Notes: generated by a model not told the origin, from the sequence alone. Numbered from the stretch's first letter, positions 1-8,036 are shown. The stretch is DNA of 29,626 nt from Xenorhabdus eapokensis (GCF_001908105.1 NZ_MKGQ01000019.1:43229-72854), one strand, 5' to 3'. Program-made: numbers and translations.

Positions 1-99
1 CCAGTCAAAGAAATAAACTCAAAAAAGCAGGCTGGAGTGATGATTATCGTGCACAAGTGTTCTTTGGATAGATATCAACCAAAGTATGCTCGCGCCCTG
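1..99 (+). mobile_element. 3' end of an ISAs1-family insertion sequence (left part outside window)
   Basis: Positions 3-71 are an open frame ending in TAG that encodes the last 22 residues of a protein (...KAGWSDDYRAQVFFG). This resembles the C-terminus of ISAs1/H-repeat transposases, which typically end in a basic stretch, then K-A-x-W-x-x-x-Y and a hydrophobic L/F-F-G tail. Eight bases after the stop, positions 80-99 carry a 20-base sequence whose reverse complement begins CAGGGCGCGAGC. As I recall, many ISAs1-family termini begin CAGGG. The same 20 bases recur at 21359-21378 as the right end of a small element, which supports reading this as the right terminal repeat. Whether the element is intact cannot be seen, because its 5' part lies before the window. 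Confidence 0.65.
66..99 (+). repeat. Right terminal repeat of the ISAs1-like element, copy 1
   Basis: This 34-base stretch matches 21345-21378 in 31 positions, and its last 20 bases (from CAAAGTATGC to CGCCCTG) are identical. Both copies have the same orientation. Copy 1 follows a transposase C-terminus and copy 2 ends a 192-bp MITE-like element. It also sits in the loop of a perfect 9-bp inverted repeat (64-72 with 103-111), whose significance is unclear. Confidence 0.8.
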
Positions 100-358
100 G
101 ATTCTATCCAACATCCCACCATGACCTGCAATTATTCCGCCAAAGTCCTTCACTCCGCTGTCTCGTTTATTTTGATCCCTTTTATATGAAGTAGTAATGG
201 CAAGGTTTTTTAAACAACGAAGTAATAGAGCGTAAGATAATCAAGATTGGTTAAGATAACAACAGGTTAGGAAATAAAGGGGAATTAGTTGATAAAATTC
301 AAAAACTGCCAGAACTTACACCACGTTATAACATCGTATTTTTATTCGTGCCTGTATT
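100..358. other. Intergenic region between IS end and O-antigen ligase
   Basis: About 260 bases with no supportable gene. Frame 1 is open from position 1 to 189, but it runs through the IS terminal repeat, has no ribosome-binding site and looks like chance. No strong -35/-10 pair or terminator is evident. The promoter of the downstream ligase gene presumably lies here. Confidence 0.5.
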
Positions 359-1651
359 ATGAAAATGGTACAAAATACCAGCCAGAAATTCATTTTCCAT
401 TCTGGTAAGGTCATGTTTAAAGAAACCGTTAAAAACCACTTATCTTGGGGTACTTTTTTCGTCGGTGGTTACATCGCGCTTGTCTATGTAACTGGTATCA
501 CGCGTTATAAAAACTTATTTTTTGCATTGATAGCATTAACCGCACTCTATTTTCTTATTAAAAACCCCAAAGGATGCCTCTCTGCGTTGAAGAATAATAT
601 CGTACTGGCTCTGGGCATATTCACTTTGGCCTATCTCTATTCGATTATTATTTCACCTGATCCCAAACTCAGTTTCAGTGAAATAAAAACACCTTTTTTC
701 AGGGATGTCGTTCTCTCCAGTATCATCATCACATTAGCATTAAGTCATACAGATACACTTAAAATCCAGAAAATGATTATTGGGTCATTTTTGCTTGGAT
801 TATTATTCATTACACTGAAAGAAATGTACCTGTTTTATCTGGATTATCAGAACAATATTATGCCATTCACTGACTATAACCACCGTAGTGTGTCAGATGG
901 TATTGTTTTCTTCTTTCCAGCATTAGTAGCCCTTTGGCATTTGCAAAAAACCCAAAATTATGTTCGTTTGACACTGACAATTTTATTTATCTTATCCGTA
1001 CTCTTTGTATTGCTGGGAACGCTTTCCAGAGGGGCTTGGCTTGCCGTTTTTGTAATGTTTTTCATGACGATAACCATGAACAAAAACTGGAAGACTTTCA
1101 TTGCCAGTGTTGTTTTCATCTGTGCCACCATATTTGTGATCAAATCTGATTACCTTAGTAAGCAGTCGACTCTAACCTATAAATTGGAGCAAACAGATAG
1201 CAGTCACCGATATAGTAATGGCACACAAGGTTCAGCCCTTACCTTAATTCTAGAACATCCTCTCAAAGGCTATGGTGCTGGCAACAAGATCTATGACCAA
1301 ATTTATAATGAGAGCGCCCAAAATTATCCTGGTTGGATATATCAAACTTCCCTGGGTCCTCATAATATTTTCCTGACAATTTGGTTTTCTGCTGGAATAT
1401 TGGGGATAGGTGCCTTTTTATTTTTAATCTTCTCTTATCTGAAACAATCAGCTCAGGAATGGAACACAAGCATCGGCTACAATAAGCAAGCTGGATTAAT
1501 CTTACTTATCTCTTTCTTTGGATATTTTATTGTCAGAGGGAACTTTGAAAGTGTTCATTTGAACATTTTGGGTATCTACCTTGGCTTACTGACGGCATTA
1601 TGCCAGCAAAGATGGCATGAAAGCAGACTGAAAATCGGAAAAGAAGATTAA
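359..1651 (+). CDS. waaL: O-antigen ligase family membrane protein (WaaL-like)
   Basis: A 430-residue, very hydrophobic protein with about ten to twelve predicted membrane segments. WaaL enzymes move the finished O-antigen chain from undecaprenyl pyrophosphate to the outer core of lipid A on the periplasmic face of the inner membrane. The Wzy_C/WaaL-type signature is visible in the second half: LGTLSRGAWLAVFV, then HPLKGYGAGN, then GPHNIFLTIWFSAGILG. These match the conserved Arg near a membrane boundary and the periplasmic-loop histidine (P-H-N) of ligases. The length is typical (E. coli WaaL is about 420 residues). No clear Shine-Dalgarno precedes 359, and an ATG at 413 is an alternative start. 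It converges on a core-type glycosyltransferase gene and lies next to the O-antigen locus, which favours ligase over polymerase, the main alternative in this superfamily. A separate Wzy candidate exists at 21453. Confidence 0.8.
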   Translation: MKMVQNTSQKFIFHSGKVMFKETVKNHLSWGTFFVGGYIALVYVTGITRYKNLFFALIALTALYFLIKNPKGCLSALKNNIVLALGIFTLAYLYSIIISPDPKLSFSEIKTPFFRDVVLSSIIITLALSHTDTLKIQKMIIGSFLLGLLFITLKEMYLFYLDYQNNIMPFTDYNHRSVSDGIVFFFPALVALWHLQKTQNYVRLTLTILFILSVLFVLLGTLSRGAWLAVFVMFFMTITMNKNWKTFIASVVFICATIFVIKSDYLSKQSTLTYKLEQTDSSHRYSNGTQGSALTLILEHPLKGYGAGNKIYDQIYNESAQNYPGWIYQTSLGPHNIFLTIWFSAGILGIGAFLFLIFSYLKQSAQEWNTSIGYNKQAGLILLISFFGYFIVRGNFESVHLNILGIYLGLLTALCQQRWHESRLKIGKED

Positions 1652-1660
1652 CTATTCTGA

Positions 1661-1687
1661 GGGCTATTCAATCTTTCTGGATAGCCC
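1661..1687. terminator. Hairpin between convergent waaL and glycosyltransferase genes
   Basis: GGGCTAT (1661-1667) pairs perfectly with ATAGCCC (1681-1687) around a 13-base loop, 10 bases after the waaL stop and 20 bases from the end of the minus-strand gene. There is no T-run on either strand, so it is at best a weak shared bidirectional terminator or a transcript-end stabiliser. Confidence 0.4.
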
Positions 1688-1706
1688 AAGATGAATCTAA
1701 TAATAG

Positions 1707-2846
1707 TTAAAACCACTCAGCTAACGCTTTTGACAAAGATACACTGACATTACTCCAATCGTATTGGCTGATTGCCGTTTCTTTAGCATGTTCAGCCACA
1801 ACGTTTAAATTATCGCTCAGCAGAGTATCCGAAATATCTTTGGCAATGCTTTCTGAGGACAAGGGTTCTTGCAGTAAAAATCCCGTATTTTCAGGGATCA
1901 CGAACTCTTTTATTCCTCCTCTGGGGCTGACCAAAACAGGTATGCCACATGCCATTGATTCCAAGGCAACCATACAAAAGGCCTCTTCTCCTAATGAAGG
2001 AACAACCGTTAAATCAGCAAGTGGATATATTTGGTGCATATCTGCCGGAGGTATACTCCCTGCCAGAATACAGCTATCAGCCGTTTTTGCGGCTTTATCC
2101 AACACTTTTTTCCGATAAACTTCTCGTTCACCTTTTTTAACCGTTGCATGATCTCCAATCAAAAGCAGCTTGATATTTTGATCTTTTTTGTGCAGCAAAT
2201 TGACTGCATCAATGAGTTCAATGACACCCTTGCCCTTATCTAATCGGCCAGCATACAAGATGACAGTTTCGTCATTTTTTAGGCCGAAATGTTCTCTTTT
2301 CCAGCTAACTTCCTGCTTATACAGCGCCTTATCGATACCATTTGGTACTATTTTGATATTCTTAATTTTTGCTTCAAATTGAAAAAAATCAGCTAAAAAA
2401 TGACTAGGAGTAATGAGCTTTGTTTCAGGCCCTAAATCAACAACTTTATGTTTATTATGCAGATGAAGTACCATCAGTTTTTCTGGATAAAACTGCTTCA
2501 CAGCGTTATAAAGCGAAACAGAATTCTGAATGATCAGAATCGGTTTCTCACCATCCGGGCTTTGATAACGCATCACAATATCTATCACCCTTTTGGCATA
2601 AGGGTAAGGATCTAAGCGAGACCATTTTCTAAAAAAACGTTTATATATTCTACTGGTATGTATTCTATGAATAGTGGCATATTCACTGATTTTTTCTACA
2701 GTTTTCTCTGTTCTTTCCCCTTTACAAATAACCAAATTATTAGCCTGAGTGATTTTGGCTACGTTATAGATCCACCACTCTACTGCGGCTGCATAGTTTG
2801 GAGGAATAGAATGAAATTCAGGAGCAACAAAAACAAATTTTTTCAT
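1707..2846 (-). CDS. GT4-family glycosyltransferase, probably LPS core
   Basis: The 379-residue product (from MKKFVFVAPEF) is a GT-B fold, family 4 retaining glycosyltransferase. The N-terminal domain begins with a short beta strand and PEFHSIPPNYAAAVEWW. The C-terminal domain holds the nucleotide-sugar motifs: ILYAGRLDKGKGVIELIDAV, LLLIGD, then the E-x7-E element in PSLGEEAFCMVALESMACGIPVLVS. The frame stays open to 2873, giving nine extra residues, but homologous proteins usually start at the MKK and neither start has a good ribosome-binding site. It is convergent with waaL and lies downstream of cpxP, from which the CpxQ terminator separates it. Its place beside the ligase gene suggests it adds a core sugar, perhaps the residue that accepts O antigen. 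Donor and acceptor cannot be read from sequence. Confidence 0.75.
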   Translation of the reverse strand: MKKFVFVAPEFHSIPPNYAAAVEWWIYNVAKITQANNLVICKGERTEKTVEKISEYATIHRIHTSRIYKRFFRKWSRLDPYPYAKRVIDIVMRYQSPDGEKPILIIQNSVSLYNAVKQFYPEKLMVLHLHNKHKVVDLGPETKLITPSHFLADFFQFEAKIKNIKIVPNGIDKALYKQEVSWKREHFGLKNDETVILYAGRLDKGKGVIELIDAVNLLHKKDQNIKLLLIGDHATVKKGEREVYRKKVLDKAAKTADSCILAGSIPPADMHQIYPLADLTVVPSLGEEAFCMVALESMACGIPVLVSPRGGIKEFVIPENTGFLLQEPLSSESIAKDISDTLLSDNLNVVAEHAKETAISQYDWSNVSVSLSKALAEWF

Positions 2847-2919
2847 GAGAAAACAATCAGTAGAAATCATCATCGGATTAGATAAAAAAAGACTCGTTTA
2901 TGCAAGTAAACTCATCGAC

Positions 2920-2943
2920 AAAAAAAAGCCCCTCAAGGGGGCT
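2920..2943 (-). terminator. Rho-independent terminator of cpxP/CpxQ
   Basis: Read on the minus strand, AGCCCC-CTTGA-GGGGCT forms a GC-rich stem followed directly by eight T residues (A run at 2920-2927 on the plus strand). It lies about 80 bases after the cpxP stop and provides the 3' end of the CpxQ small RNA. Confidence 0.9.
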
Positions 2944-2976
2944 GAAAGACAGGGATGGTGTCTATGGCAAGGAAAA
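2920..2976 (-). ncRNA. cpxQ: CpxQ small RNA from the cpxP 3' UTR
   Basis: On the minus strand the segment starts TTTTCCTTGCCATAGACACC and continues ATCCCTGTCTT before the terminator hairpin and U-tract. From memory this matches the conserved 5' two thirds of E. coli/Salmonella CpxQ essentially base for base, while the terminator stem differs in sequence. CpxQ is released by RNase E from the 3' end of cpxP mRNA, binds Hfq and represses mRNAs of secreted or membrane proteins, forming the repressive arm of the Cpx response. Its length here (about 57 nt) matches the known 58-60 nt. The U-rich region at the mature 5' end corresponds to plus positions 2973-2976. The conservation outside any reading frame, ending exactly at a terminator, makes the call strong. 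Confidence 0.88.
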
Positions 2977-3023
2977 TCGTTGTTGATGCTACTATGTAGC
3001 AAAAAAGTAGCAAAAAAATCAGT

Positions 3024-3524
3024 TCACTTTTCGAGCTTCACATTCATTTGTTTTAGACGATTTTTTAATAGCTCTTTCTGCTCCGGTGTTAACAATTGAT
3101 AAATCTGATTATTAATCCGCGCAATTTCTACACCTAGAGCGACATTCTTTTCAGCTATTTTTTCAAGCTGCGAGCGAACCTCAACTTCATCAAAATCTTC
3201 TACAGCCAAAAGCGCATTCAACTTCCGATGTTCAGCACGCATATCAATCAACGGCTGCTCATACTGATGCTGCTCTTTGACTAAATTCCACATCTGCTCG
3301 CGTTGTTGTTCAGTTAACGCGACTCCACCGAAGATATAACTATAGTTATATTGACTGTCTCGGTGATGATTAAAATTCCTCTTATAACCATATGGCATAC
3401 AATATGGGTATGCGACGGAAGAACTAACCTCAGGAATATGATCCGTATCAGCAGTTTTAGCTAAAGCCCTTGTTGTTCCGAGAACAATCATTGACGCTAA
3501 AGCCAATATTGCTATGTTACGCAT
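3024..3524 (-). CDS. cpxP: Periplasmic Cpx repressor and adaptor protein CpxP
   Basis: The 166-residue product has a signal peptide at about residues 1-22 (MRNIAILALASMIVLG...ALA) and the two LTxxQ motifs that define the CpxP/Spy family: LTEQQREQMW near residue 71 and LTPEQKELL near 146, within a helical C-terminal half. CpxP is a periplasmic dimer that binds the sensor domain of CpxA and dampens signalling. Under envelope stress it binds misfolded proteins and is degraded with them by DegP. It is divergent from cpxRA, and the intervening region holds a perfect CpxR box, so it is expected to be strongly Cpx-induced. The minus-strand start has GAGGAA five bases upstream. The Tyr/His-rich segment at about residues 39-65 looks lineage-specific. 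Its 3' UTR encodes CpxQ. Confidence 0.93.
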   Translation of the reverse strand: MRNIAILALASMIVLGTTRALAKTADTDHIPEVSSSVAYPYCMPYGYKRNFNHHRDSQYNYSYIFGGVALTEQQREQMWNLVKEQHQYEQPLIDMRAEHRKLNALLAVEDFDEVEVRSQLEKIAEKNVALGVEIARINNQIYQLLTPEQKELLKNRLKQMNVKLEK

Positions 3525-3572
3525 TAAATTTCCTCGCTTTCTCGAACAGCAGCATTCGATTCAGTGTGGATA

Positions 3573-3578
3573 ACTATA
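3573..3578 (-). promoter_or_regulatory. Candidate -10 element of the cpxP promoter
   Basis: On the minus strand the hexamer reads TATAGT. The CpxR box at 3610-3624 would be centred about 50 bases upstream of the implied transcription start, a usual place for a CpxR-activated promoter. No good -35 hexamer is present, as expected for an activator-dependent promoter. Confidence 0.45.
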
Positions 3579-3609
3579 ACCCTGCGGCTGCAAACTAGCG
3601 TCAGAGCAT

Positions 3610-3624
3610 GTAAAAGAACGTAAA
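3610..3624 (+). promoter_or_regulatory. CpxR binding box
   Basis: The sequence GTAAA-AGAAC-GTAAA is an exact match to the CpxR consensus GTAAA(N5)GTAAA. It lies between divergent cpxP and cpxRA, 53 bases before the cpxR start, so one site can serve autoregulation of cpxRA and induction of cpxP. Confidence 0.9.
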
Positions 3625-3676
3625 GTCATGGAATAGCGAAGTTTGTTATCGTATTTTGCTCTTGGAGGAAGAATTA

Positions 3677-4369
3677 ATGCATAAAATCTTATTAGTTGAT
3701 GATGACCGCGAGCTGACATCGCTATTAAAAGAATTGCTCGAAATGGAAGGATTCAATGTTGTCATCGCCTACGATGGTGAACAGGCTTTACAATATATCG
3801 ATTCTTCAATTGACCTATTATTGCTGGACATCATGATGCCGCGCAAAAACGGCATTGAGACGTTGAAAGAGCTACGGCAATACCACCAGACCCCTGTTAT
3901 CATGTTAACGGCTCGTGGTAGCGATTTAGACCGTGTTTTGGGATTAGAATTGGGAGCAGATGACTATCTTCCCAAACCGTTTAACGATCGCGAACTGGTC
4001 GCCCGCATACGTGCCATTTTACGCCGTTCCAACTGGAGTGAACAACAGGCTGATACTGGAACACCTATACTGGAAATCGATAAACTACAACTCAACTCAG
4101 GACGTCAGGAAGCCAGTTTTGATGGTACGATTTTGGATCTCACGGGTACAGAGTTCACCCTGCTTTATTTATTAGCGCAACATTTGGGACAAGTCGTTTC
4201 CCGTGAACATTTAAGTCAGGAAGTATTGGGAAAACGATTAACGCCTTTTGATCGCGCTATTGATATGCATATTTCGAATCTACGCCGCAAATTACCAAAC
4301 AGAACGGATGAACTACCCTGGTTTAAGACGTTACGCGGCCGTGGATACTTAATGGTCTCCGCAAAATGA
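3677..4369 (+). CDS. cpxR: Response regulator CpxR (OmpR family)
   Basis: The 230-residue product has an N-terminal receiver domain with acidic residues D8-D10, phosphoacceptor D51 in LLLLDIMMP, conserved T in MLTARG and K in LPKPFND, followed by a winged-helix DNA-binding domain from about residue 130 (ELTGTEF-type strand, DRAIDMHISNLRRKL recognition region, RGRGYLM wing). Phosphorylated CpxR controls envelope protein quality-control genes. The frame is open seven codons further upstream to 3656, but GGAGG at 3664-3668 sits eight bases before the ATG at 3677, and E. coli CpxR also begins M-x-KILLVDDDRE, so 3677 is chosen. It overlaps cpxA by an ATGA junction, which implies translational coupling. 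Confidence 0.96.
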   Translation: MHKILLVDDDRELTSLLKELLEMEGFNVVIAYDGEQALQYIDSSIDLLLLDIMMPRKNGIETLKELRQYHQTPVIMLTARGSDLDRVLGLELGADDYLPKPFNDRELVARIRAILRRSNWSEQQADTGTPILEIDKLQLNSGRQEASFDGTILDLTGTEFTLLYLLAQHLGQVVSREHLSQEVLGKRLTPFDRAIDMHISNLRRKLPNRTDELPWFKTLRGRGYLMVSAK

Positions 4370-5742
4370 TCAACAGCTTGACAGCCCGTATATTCGCAAT
4401 TTTTTGGTTCACGCTGGCACTTGTCCTGATGATAGCCTTAATGGCTCCTAAACTGGACTCACGGCAGTTAACACCGCTTTTAGATAGTGAATATCAATCG
4501 GGGGAAAAACTGGCAAAACAAGTAGAAGAAGAATTGATGCACGATTTAGGGAATGACCTATTCTGGTGGTTACGTCTGGATCGTGCTATTGCCTTGTGGA
4601 CTCCCCCTGGTCAACGCCTGATTCTCGTCTCCGGTGACGGGCTGATTAGTGACATTAATACCCCTTCTCACCAACAACAAGTTATTCGCAACTTTATCGG
4701 CCAATCCGATAACGCAGATCACCCCAAAAAGAAAAAATATGGCCGTTCGGAAATACTCGGCCCCTTTTCTGTCCGCGATGGAGAAGACCATTATCACCTC
4801 TACATCATTAGGCCAGCGGGCAGCCCACAATCAGATTTTATTAATTTGATGTTTGACCGGCCATTTTTACTGCCCGCGGCGACTATGTTAATCAGCGCCC
4901 CATTACTCTTATGGCTGTCATGGAGTCTGGCGAAACCCGCTCGTAAGCTCAAAAACGCAGCCGACGACGTCGCGAAAGGAAACTTACGGCAACACCCTGA
5001 ACTGGAATCTGGTCCGCAAGAATTTTTAGCAACCGGCAGCAGTTTCAACCAGATGATTAGTGCACTGGAAAGGATGGTCACCGCTCAACAGCGACTGATT
5101 TCCGATATCTCCCATGAACTGCGCACGCCGCTTACCCGTTTACAACTGGCGACTGCTTTGCTACGCCGTCGTCACGGTGAAAGCAAAGAGCTGGCACGCA
5201 TCGAAACAGAAACCCAACGTCTGGATGGCATGATTAATGACCTGCTAGTACTTTCCCGCAATCAACATAAGAACGAGTTACTGCGCGAGAATATCAAAGC
5301 CCACGATATATGGGCTGACATTCTGGAGAATGCAAAATTCGAAGCTGAGCAGATGAGCAAAATGCTGGATATCGTTTCACCTCCTGGAAACTGGATAATT
5401 TACTGCAACCCAGCCGTACTTGGCAGCGCACTGGAAAACATCGTCCGCAATGCACTTCGTTACTCCAGCAACCATATTGCCGTTGCATTTAAGGCAGATA
5501 GCCAAGGCGTAACGATTAGTGTTGATGATGATGGCCCAGGAGTCAACCCAGAAGACCGCGAACATATCTTCCGCCCGTTTTATCGAACGGATGAAGCAAG
5601 GGATAGAGAATCTGGCGGAACTGGATTGGGGTTGGCAATAGTTGAAACGGCAGTGAGCCAGCATAGAGGTTGGGTGAAAGCAGAAGATAGCTCATTGGGG
5701 GGATTACGGCTGGTGATTTGGTTGCCATTGCATGGAAGATAA
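4366..5742 (+). CDS. cpxA: Envelope stress sensor histidine kinase CpxA
   Basis: A 458-residue inner-membrane sensor kinase. The first membrane segment is at about residues 8-27 and the second at about 168-188 (TMLISAPLLLWLSW). Between them lies a periplasmic PAS-like sensor domain containing the conserved stretch IGQSDNADHPKKKKYGR. A HAMP domain follows (SLAKPARKLKNAADDVAKGNL), then the H-box DISHELRTPLTRL with phosphoacceptor His near residue 250, the N-box (ENIVRNALRYS), the G1 box (VDDDGPGV) and the G2 box (GGTGLGLAIVETA). It autophosphorylates, transfers phosphate to CpxR and also dephosphorylates it, and is inhibited by CpxP. It is the last conserved chromosomal gene before the O-antigen cluster and marks the left border of the variable locus. 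Confidence 0.96.
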   Translation: MINSLTARIFAIFWFTLALVLMIALMAPKLDSRQLTPLLDSEYQSGEKLAKQVEEELMHDLGNDLFWWLRLDRAIALWTPPGQRLILVSGDGLISDINTPSHQQQVIRNFIGQSDNADHPKKKKYGRSEILGPFSVRDGEDHYHLYIIRPAGSPQSDFINLMFDRPFLLPAATMLISAPLLLWLSWSLAKPARKLKNAADDVAKGNLRQHPELESGPQEFLATGSSFNQMISALERMVTAQQRLISDISHELRTPLTRLQLATALLRRRHGESKELARIETETQRLDGMINDLLVLSRNQHKNELLRENIKAHDIWADILENAKFEAEQMSKMLDIVSPPGNWIIYCNPAVLGSALENIVRNALRYSSNHIAVAFKADSQGVTISVDDDGPGVNPEDREHIFRPFYRTDEARDRESGGTGLGLAIVETAVSQHRGWVKAEDSSLGGLRLVIWLPLHGR

Positions 5743-6051
5743 ACAGCAGCTTTCATTTTGAAATTTAGTTAGTTACAAACTGTAACAATTAAAGAAAAAA
5801 AGCTATTATACTTGACCTCAAAGCGTCGAGAGACTAATCTCGTCGCTGCTTAACACAAATCGTTAGTATGTTAGTTTTTGTTAAGCAGGAAATTCCTTTT
5901 ATATTAACTGGATAAGTCAAATTGTCACATATGACAGGCACTCTGGGAGCCGTAACCTAGTGCGGTAGCTTTAGTTACTTATAACAATTTATATTTCATA
6001 AGCTTCCTTTCCAATTTCCATCAATCCTAAGATCAACTAAAAATCTCAAAA
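5743..6051 (+). promoter_or_regulatory. Promoter/leader region of the O-antigen operon
   Basis: These 309 bases hold no gene. In order, they contain a 15-bp palindrome GTTAC-AAACT-GTAAC (5772-5786); a possible -10 TATTAT (5804-5809) without a convincing -35; a small hairpin CGAGA...TCTCG (5827-5842); a perfect 9-bp stem CTGCTTAAC (5846-5854) / GTTAAGCAG (5880-5888); and the JUMPStart element. This looks like an untranslated leader of roughly 200 nt with folding potential upstream of the RfaH-loading site. The exact transcription start cannot be fixed from sequence. Confidence 0.55.
5935..5975 (+). promoter_or_regulatory. JUMPStart sequence with ops element
   Basis: The stretch contains CTCTGGGAGC (5941-5950), GTAAC and GCGGTAGCTTT (5962-5972). 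It closely matches the JUMPStart consensus found before polysaccharide operons (CTCTGGTAGCTGTAA...GGCGGTAGCGT). The ops core GCGGTAG at 5962-5968 is intact. RNA polymerase pauses at ops and recruits RfaH, which suppresses termination across long LPS operons. The element lies about 80 bases before rmlB, so the operon of about 23 kb from rmlB to wbaP is predicted to be RfaH-dependent. Confidence 0.85.
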
Positions 6052-7146
6052 ATGAAAATTCTGGTTACTGGTGGGGCAGGTTTTATTGGCTCTGCATTAA
6101 TTCGATATATTATCAACCACACTAATGATAGCGTTATTAATGTCGATAAGCTTACTTATGCAGGCAATTTAGAGTCACTCAAAGAAATTGACTGTAATCC
6201 ACGTTATTCCTTTGAAAAAGCAGATATTTGTGATCGCAACAGGCTAGATAATATATTAGAACAATACCAGCCAGATGCTATTATGCACTTAGCTGCCGAA
6301 AGCCACGTAGACCGCTCAATCAGTGGCCCTAGTGATTTTATTGAGACCAATATTATTGGTACTTACACTCTTCTTGAGGCTACTAGAAACTATTGGCAAC
6401 AGCTATCCGAGGATAAAAAAAACAAATTTATTTTTCATCATATTTCAACTGATGAAGTATATGGTGATTTACCTCATCCCGATCAATTCCCAGATACAAA
6501 TAGTACTACCCTTCCTTTATTTACCGAAAAAACAGCCTATGCGCCAAGTAGCCCATATTCAGCATCAAAAGCATCTAGTGATCATTTAGTCAGGGCATGG
6601 CACAGAACCTACGGGCTACCAACTATAGTAACTAATTGCTCTAACAATTACGGTCCTTATCACTTTCCAGAGAAATTAATTCCTCTTGTTATCTTGAATG
6701 CATTAGAAGGGAAACCTTTACCTATTTATGGGAAAGGAGACCAAATCCGAGATTGGTTATATGTCGAAGATCATGCTAGAGCTCTCTACAAAGTAGTTAC
6801 TATGGGAAAAGTAGGTGAAACCTACAATATTGGCGGTCATAACGAAAAGAAAAACATTGAGGTAGTACATACCATTTGCAAACTCCTTGATGAACTCAAA
6901 CCAAAATCTCAAGGCTCCTATCAAGATCAGATTACATATGTAACGGATCGCCCCGGCCATGACCGTCGTTATGCTATTAGTGCCAGCAAAATTAGCCGTG
7001 ATTTAGGCTGGCAGCCACAAGAAACCTTTGAAGAAGGTATTCGTAAAACCATACATTGGTATTTAGATAATCAGGCTTGGGTTCAAAATGTGAAAAGTGG
7101 TACTTACCAGTCTTGGGTTAGCCAACAGTATGGAGAAAACAAATAA
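6052..7146 (+). CDS. rmlB: dTDP-glucose 4,6-dehydratase
   Basis: A 364-residue extended short-chain dehydrogenase. It removes water from dTDP-glucose to give dTDP-4-keto-6-deoxyglucose, the second step to dTDP-L-rhamnose. The NAD-binding motif TGGAGFIGS is at residues 6-14, the catalytic T133-D134-E135 triad is in [11 protein letters not shown], and the Y169-xxx-K173 pair is in [10 protein letters not shown]. It is the first gene after the JUMPStart element. Its stop overlaps the rmlD start by one base (TAATG). Length and motifs are those of RmlB/RffG, and its place in a full rmlBDAC block shows it serves the O antigen and not the enterobacterial common antigen. Confidence 0.95.
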   Translation: MKILVTGGAGFIGSALIRYIINHTNDSVINVDKLTYAGNLESLKEIDCNPRYSFEKADICDRNRLDNILEQYQPDAIMHLAAESHVDRSISGPSDFIETNIIGTYTLLEATRNYWQQLSEDKKNKFIFHHISTDEVYGDLPHPDQFPDTNSTTLPLFTEKTAYAPSSPYSASKASSDHLVRAWHRTYGLPTIVTNCSNNYGPYHFPEKLIPLVILNALEGKPLPIYGKGDQIRDWLYVEDHARALYKVVTMGKVGETYNIGGHNEKKNIEVVHTICKLLDELKPKSQGSYQDQITYVTDRPGHDRRYAISASKISRDLGWQPQETFEEGIRKTIHWYLDNQAWVQNVKSGTYQSWVSQQYGENK

Positions 7147-8036
7147 TGCATATTCTCTTGTTTGGTAAAAATGGGCAGGTAGGATGGGAGTTGCAACGTG
7201 CATTGGCACCTTTGGGAAAAGTTACAGCACTCGACTTCACTTCGAATGATTACTGCGGCGATTTCAGCAATCCAGAGGGAGTTGCAAAAACGATCCGGTT
7301 ACTCAAGCCTGATGTAATCGTAAACGCAGCTGCACATACCGCAGTGGACAAAGCAGAATCAGAGAGAAAACTCGCTGAGTTATTAAATGCTCACAGTGTA
7401 GAAGCTATCGCCAAAGAAGCCCAAAAAATAGGAGCTTGGTTAGTACATTACTCCACTGATTATGTATTTGATGGTAGTGGAGAGAAGCCTTGGCGTGAAG
7501 ATAATATTCCTACACCCCTCAATGTTTATGGAGAGACTAAACTAGCTGGTGAAATTGCAATACAAACCCATTGTGAAAAACATCTTATCTTCCGCACTAG
7601 TTGGGTGTATGCAGCTCGTGGCGCTAACTTTGCTAAGACAATGTTAAAACTAGGCAAAGAACGAGAAACACTCTCCATCATCAATGATCAGTTCGGAGCA
7701 CCAACAGGAGCTGAATTACTAGCTGACTGCACAGCCCATGCAATTCGAATAACGCAACTAAAACCAGAATTAGCTGGACTCTATCATTTAATTGCTTCAG
7801 GTGAGACTACATGGTTCAAATATGCTCAGTACGTGTTTGAATATGCAAAAAAAACTGGCTCTGAACTAGCTGTCAAAGAAATTAAACCCGTACCAGCTTC
7901 TGCATTTCCTACCCCAGCCCAACGTCCACACAATTCTCGGCTCAATACCAACAAATTTCAAAAATCTTTTGATCTAGTGCTTCCCGATTGGAAAATAGGA
8001 GTGGATCGCATGCTAGCCGAAATTCTGGAACAATAA
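7146..8036 (+). CDS. rmlD: dTDP-4-dehydrorhamnose reductase
   Basis: A 296-residue reductase with an N-terminal Rossmann motif GKNGQVGWEL (residues 7-16) and catalytic Y128-GET-K132 in NVYGETKLAGE. It carries out the last, NAD(P)H-dependent step that yields dTDP-L-rhamnose from the RmlC product. Length and the RmlD-specific DYVFDG motif fit the family. It is coupled to rmlB by a one-base overlap and followed 47 bases later by rmlA, in the order B-D-A-C used by Salmonella and many O-antigen clusters. Confidence 0.94.
   Translation: MHILLFGKNGQVGWELQRALAPLGKVTALDFTSNDYCGDFSNPEGVAKTIRLLKPDVIVNAAAHTAVDKAESERKLAELLNAHSVEAIAKEAQKIGAWLVHYSTDYVFDGSGEKPWREDNIPTPLNVYGETKLAGEIAIQTHCEKHLIFRTSWVYAARGANFAKTMLKLGKERETLSIINDQFGAPTGAELLADCTAHAIRITQLKPELAGLYHLIASGETTWFKYAQYVFEYAKKTGSELAVKEIKPVPASAFPTPAQRPHNSRLNTNKFQKSFDLVLPDWKIGVDRMLAEILEQ

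Noticed and set aside
64..111. 9-bp inverted repeat TTGGATAGA/TCTATCCAA as a terminator
   Set aside because: It has a long 30-base loop containing the IS terminal repeat, no T-run, and the right arm lies outside the element. Coincidence cannot be excluded.
1..189. Open frame of about 62 codons from the window start to a TGA at 187-189
   Set aside because: It runs through the IS terminal repeat, has no start or ribosome-binding site in the window and no family resemblance. Frame 3 (3-71), by contrast, matches a transposase C-terminus.
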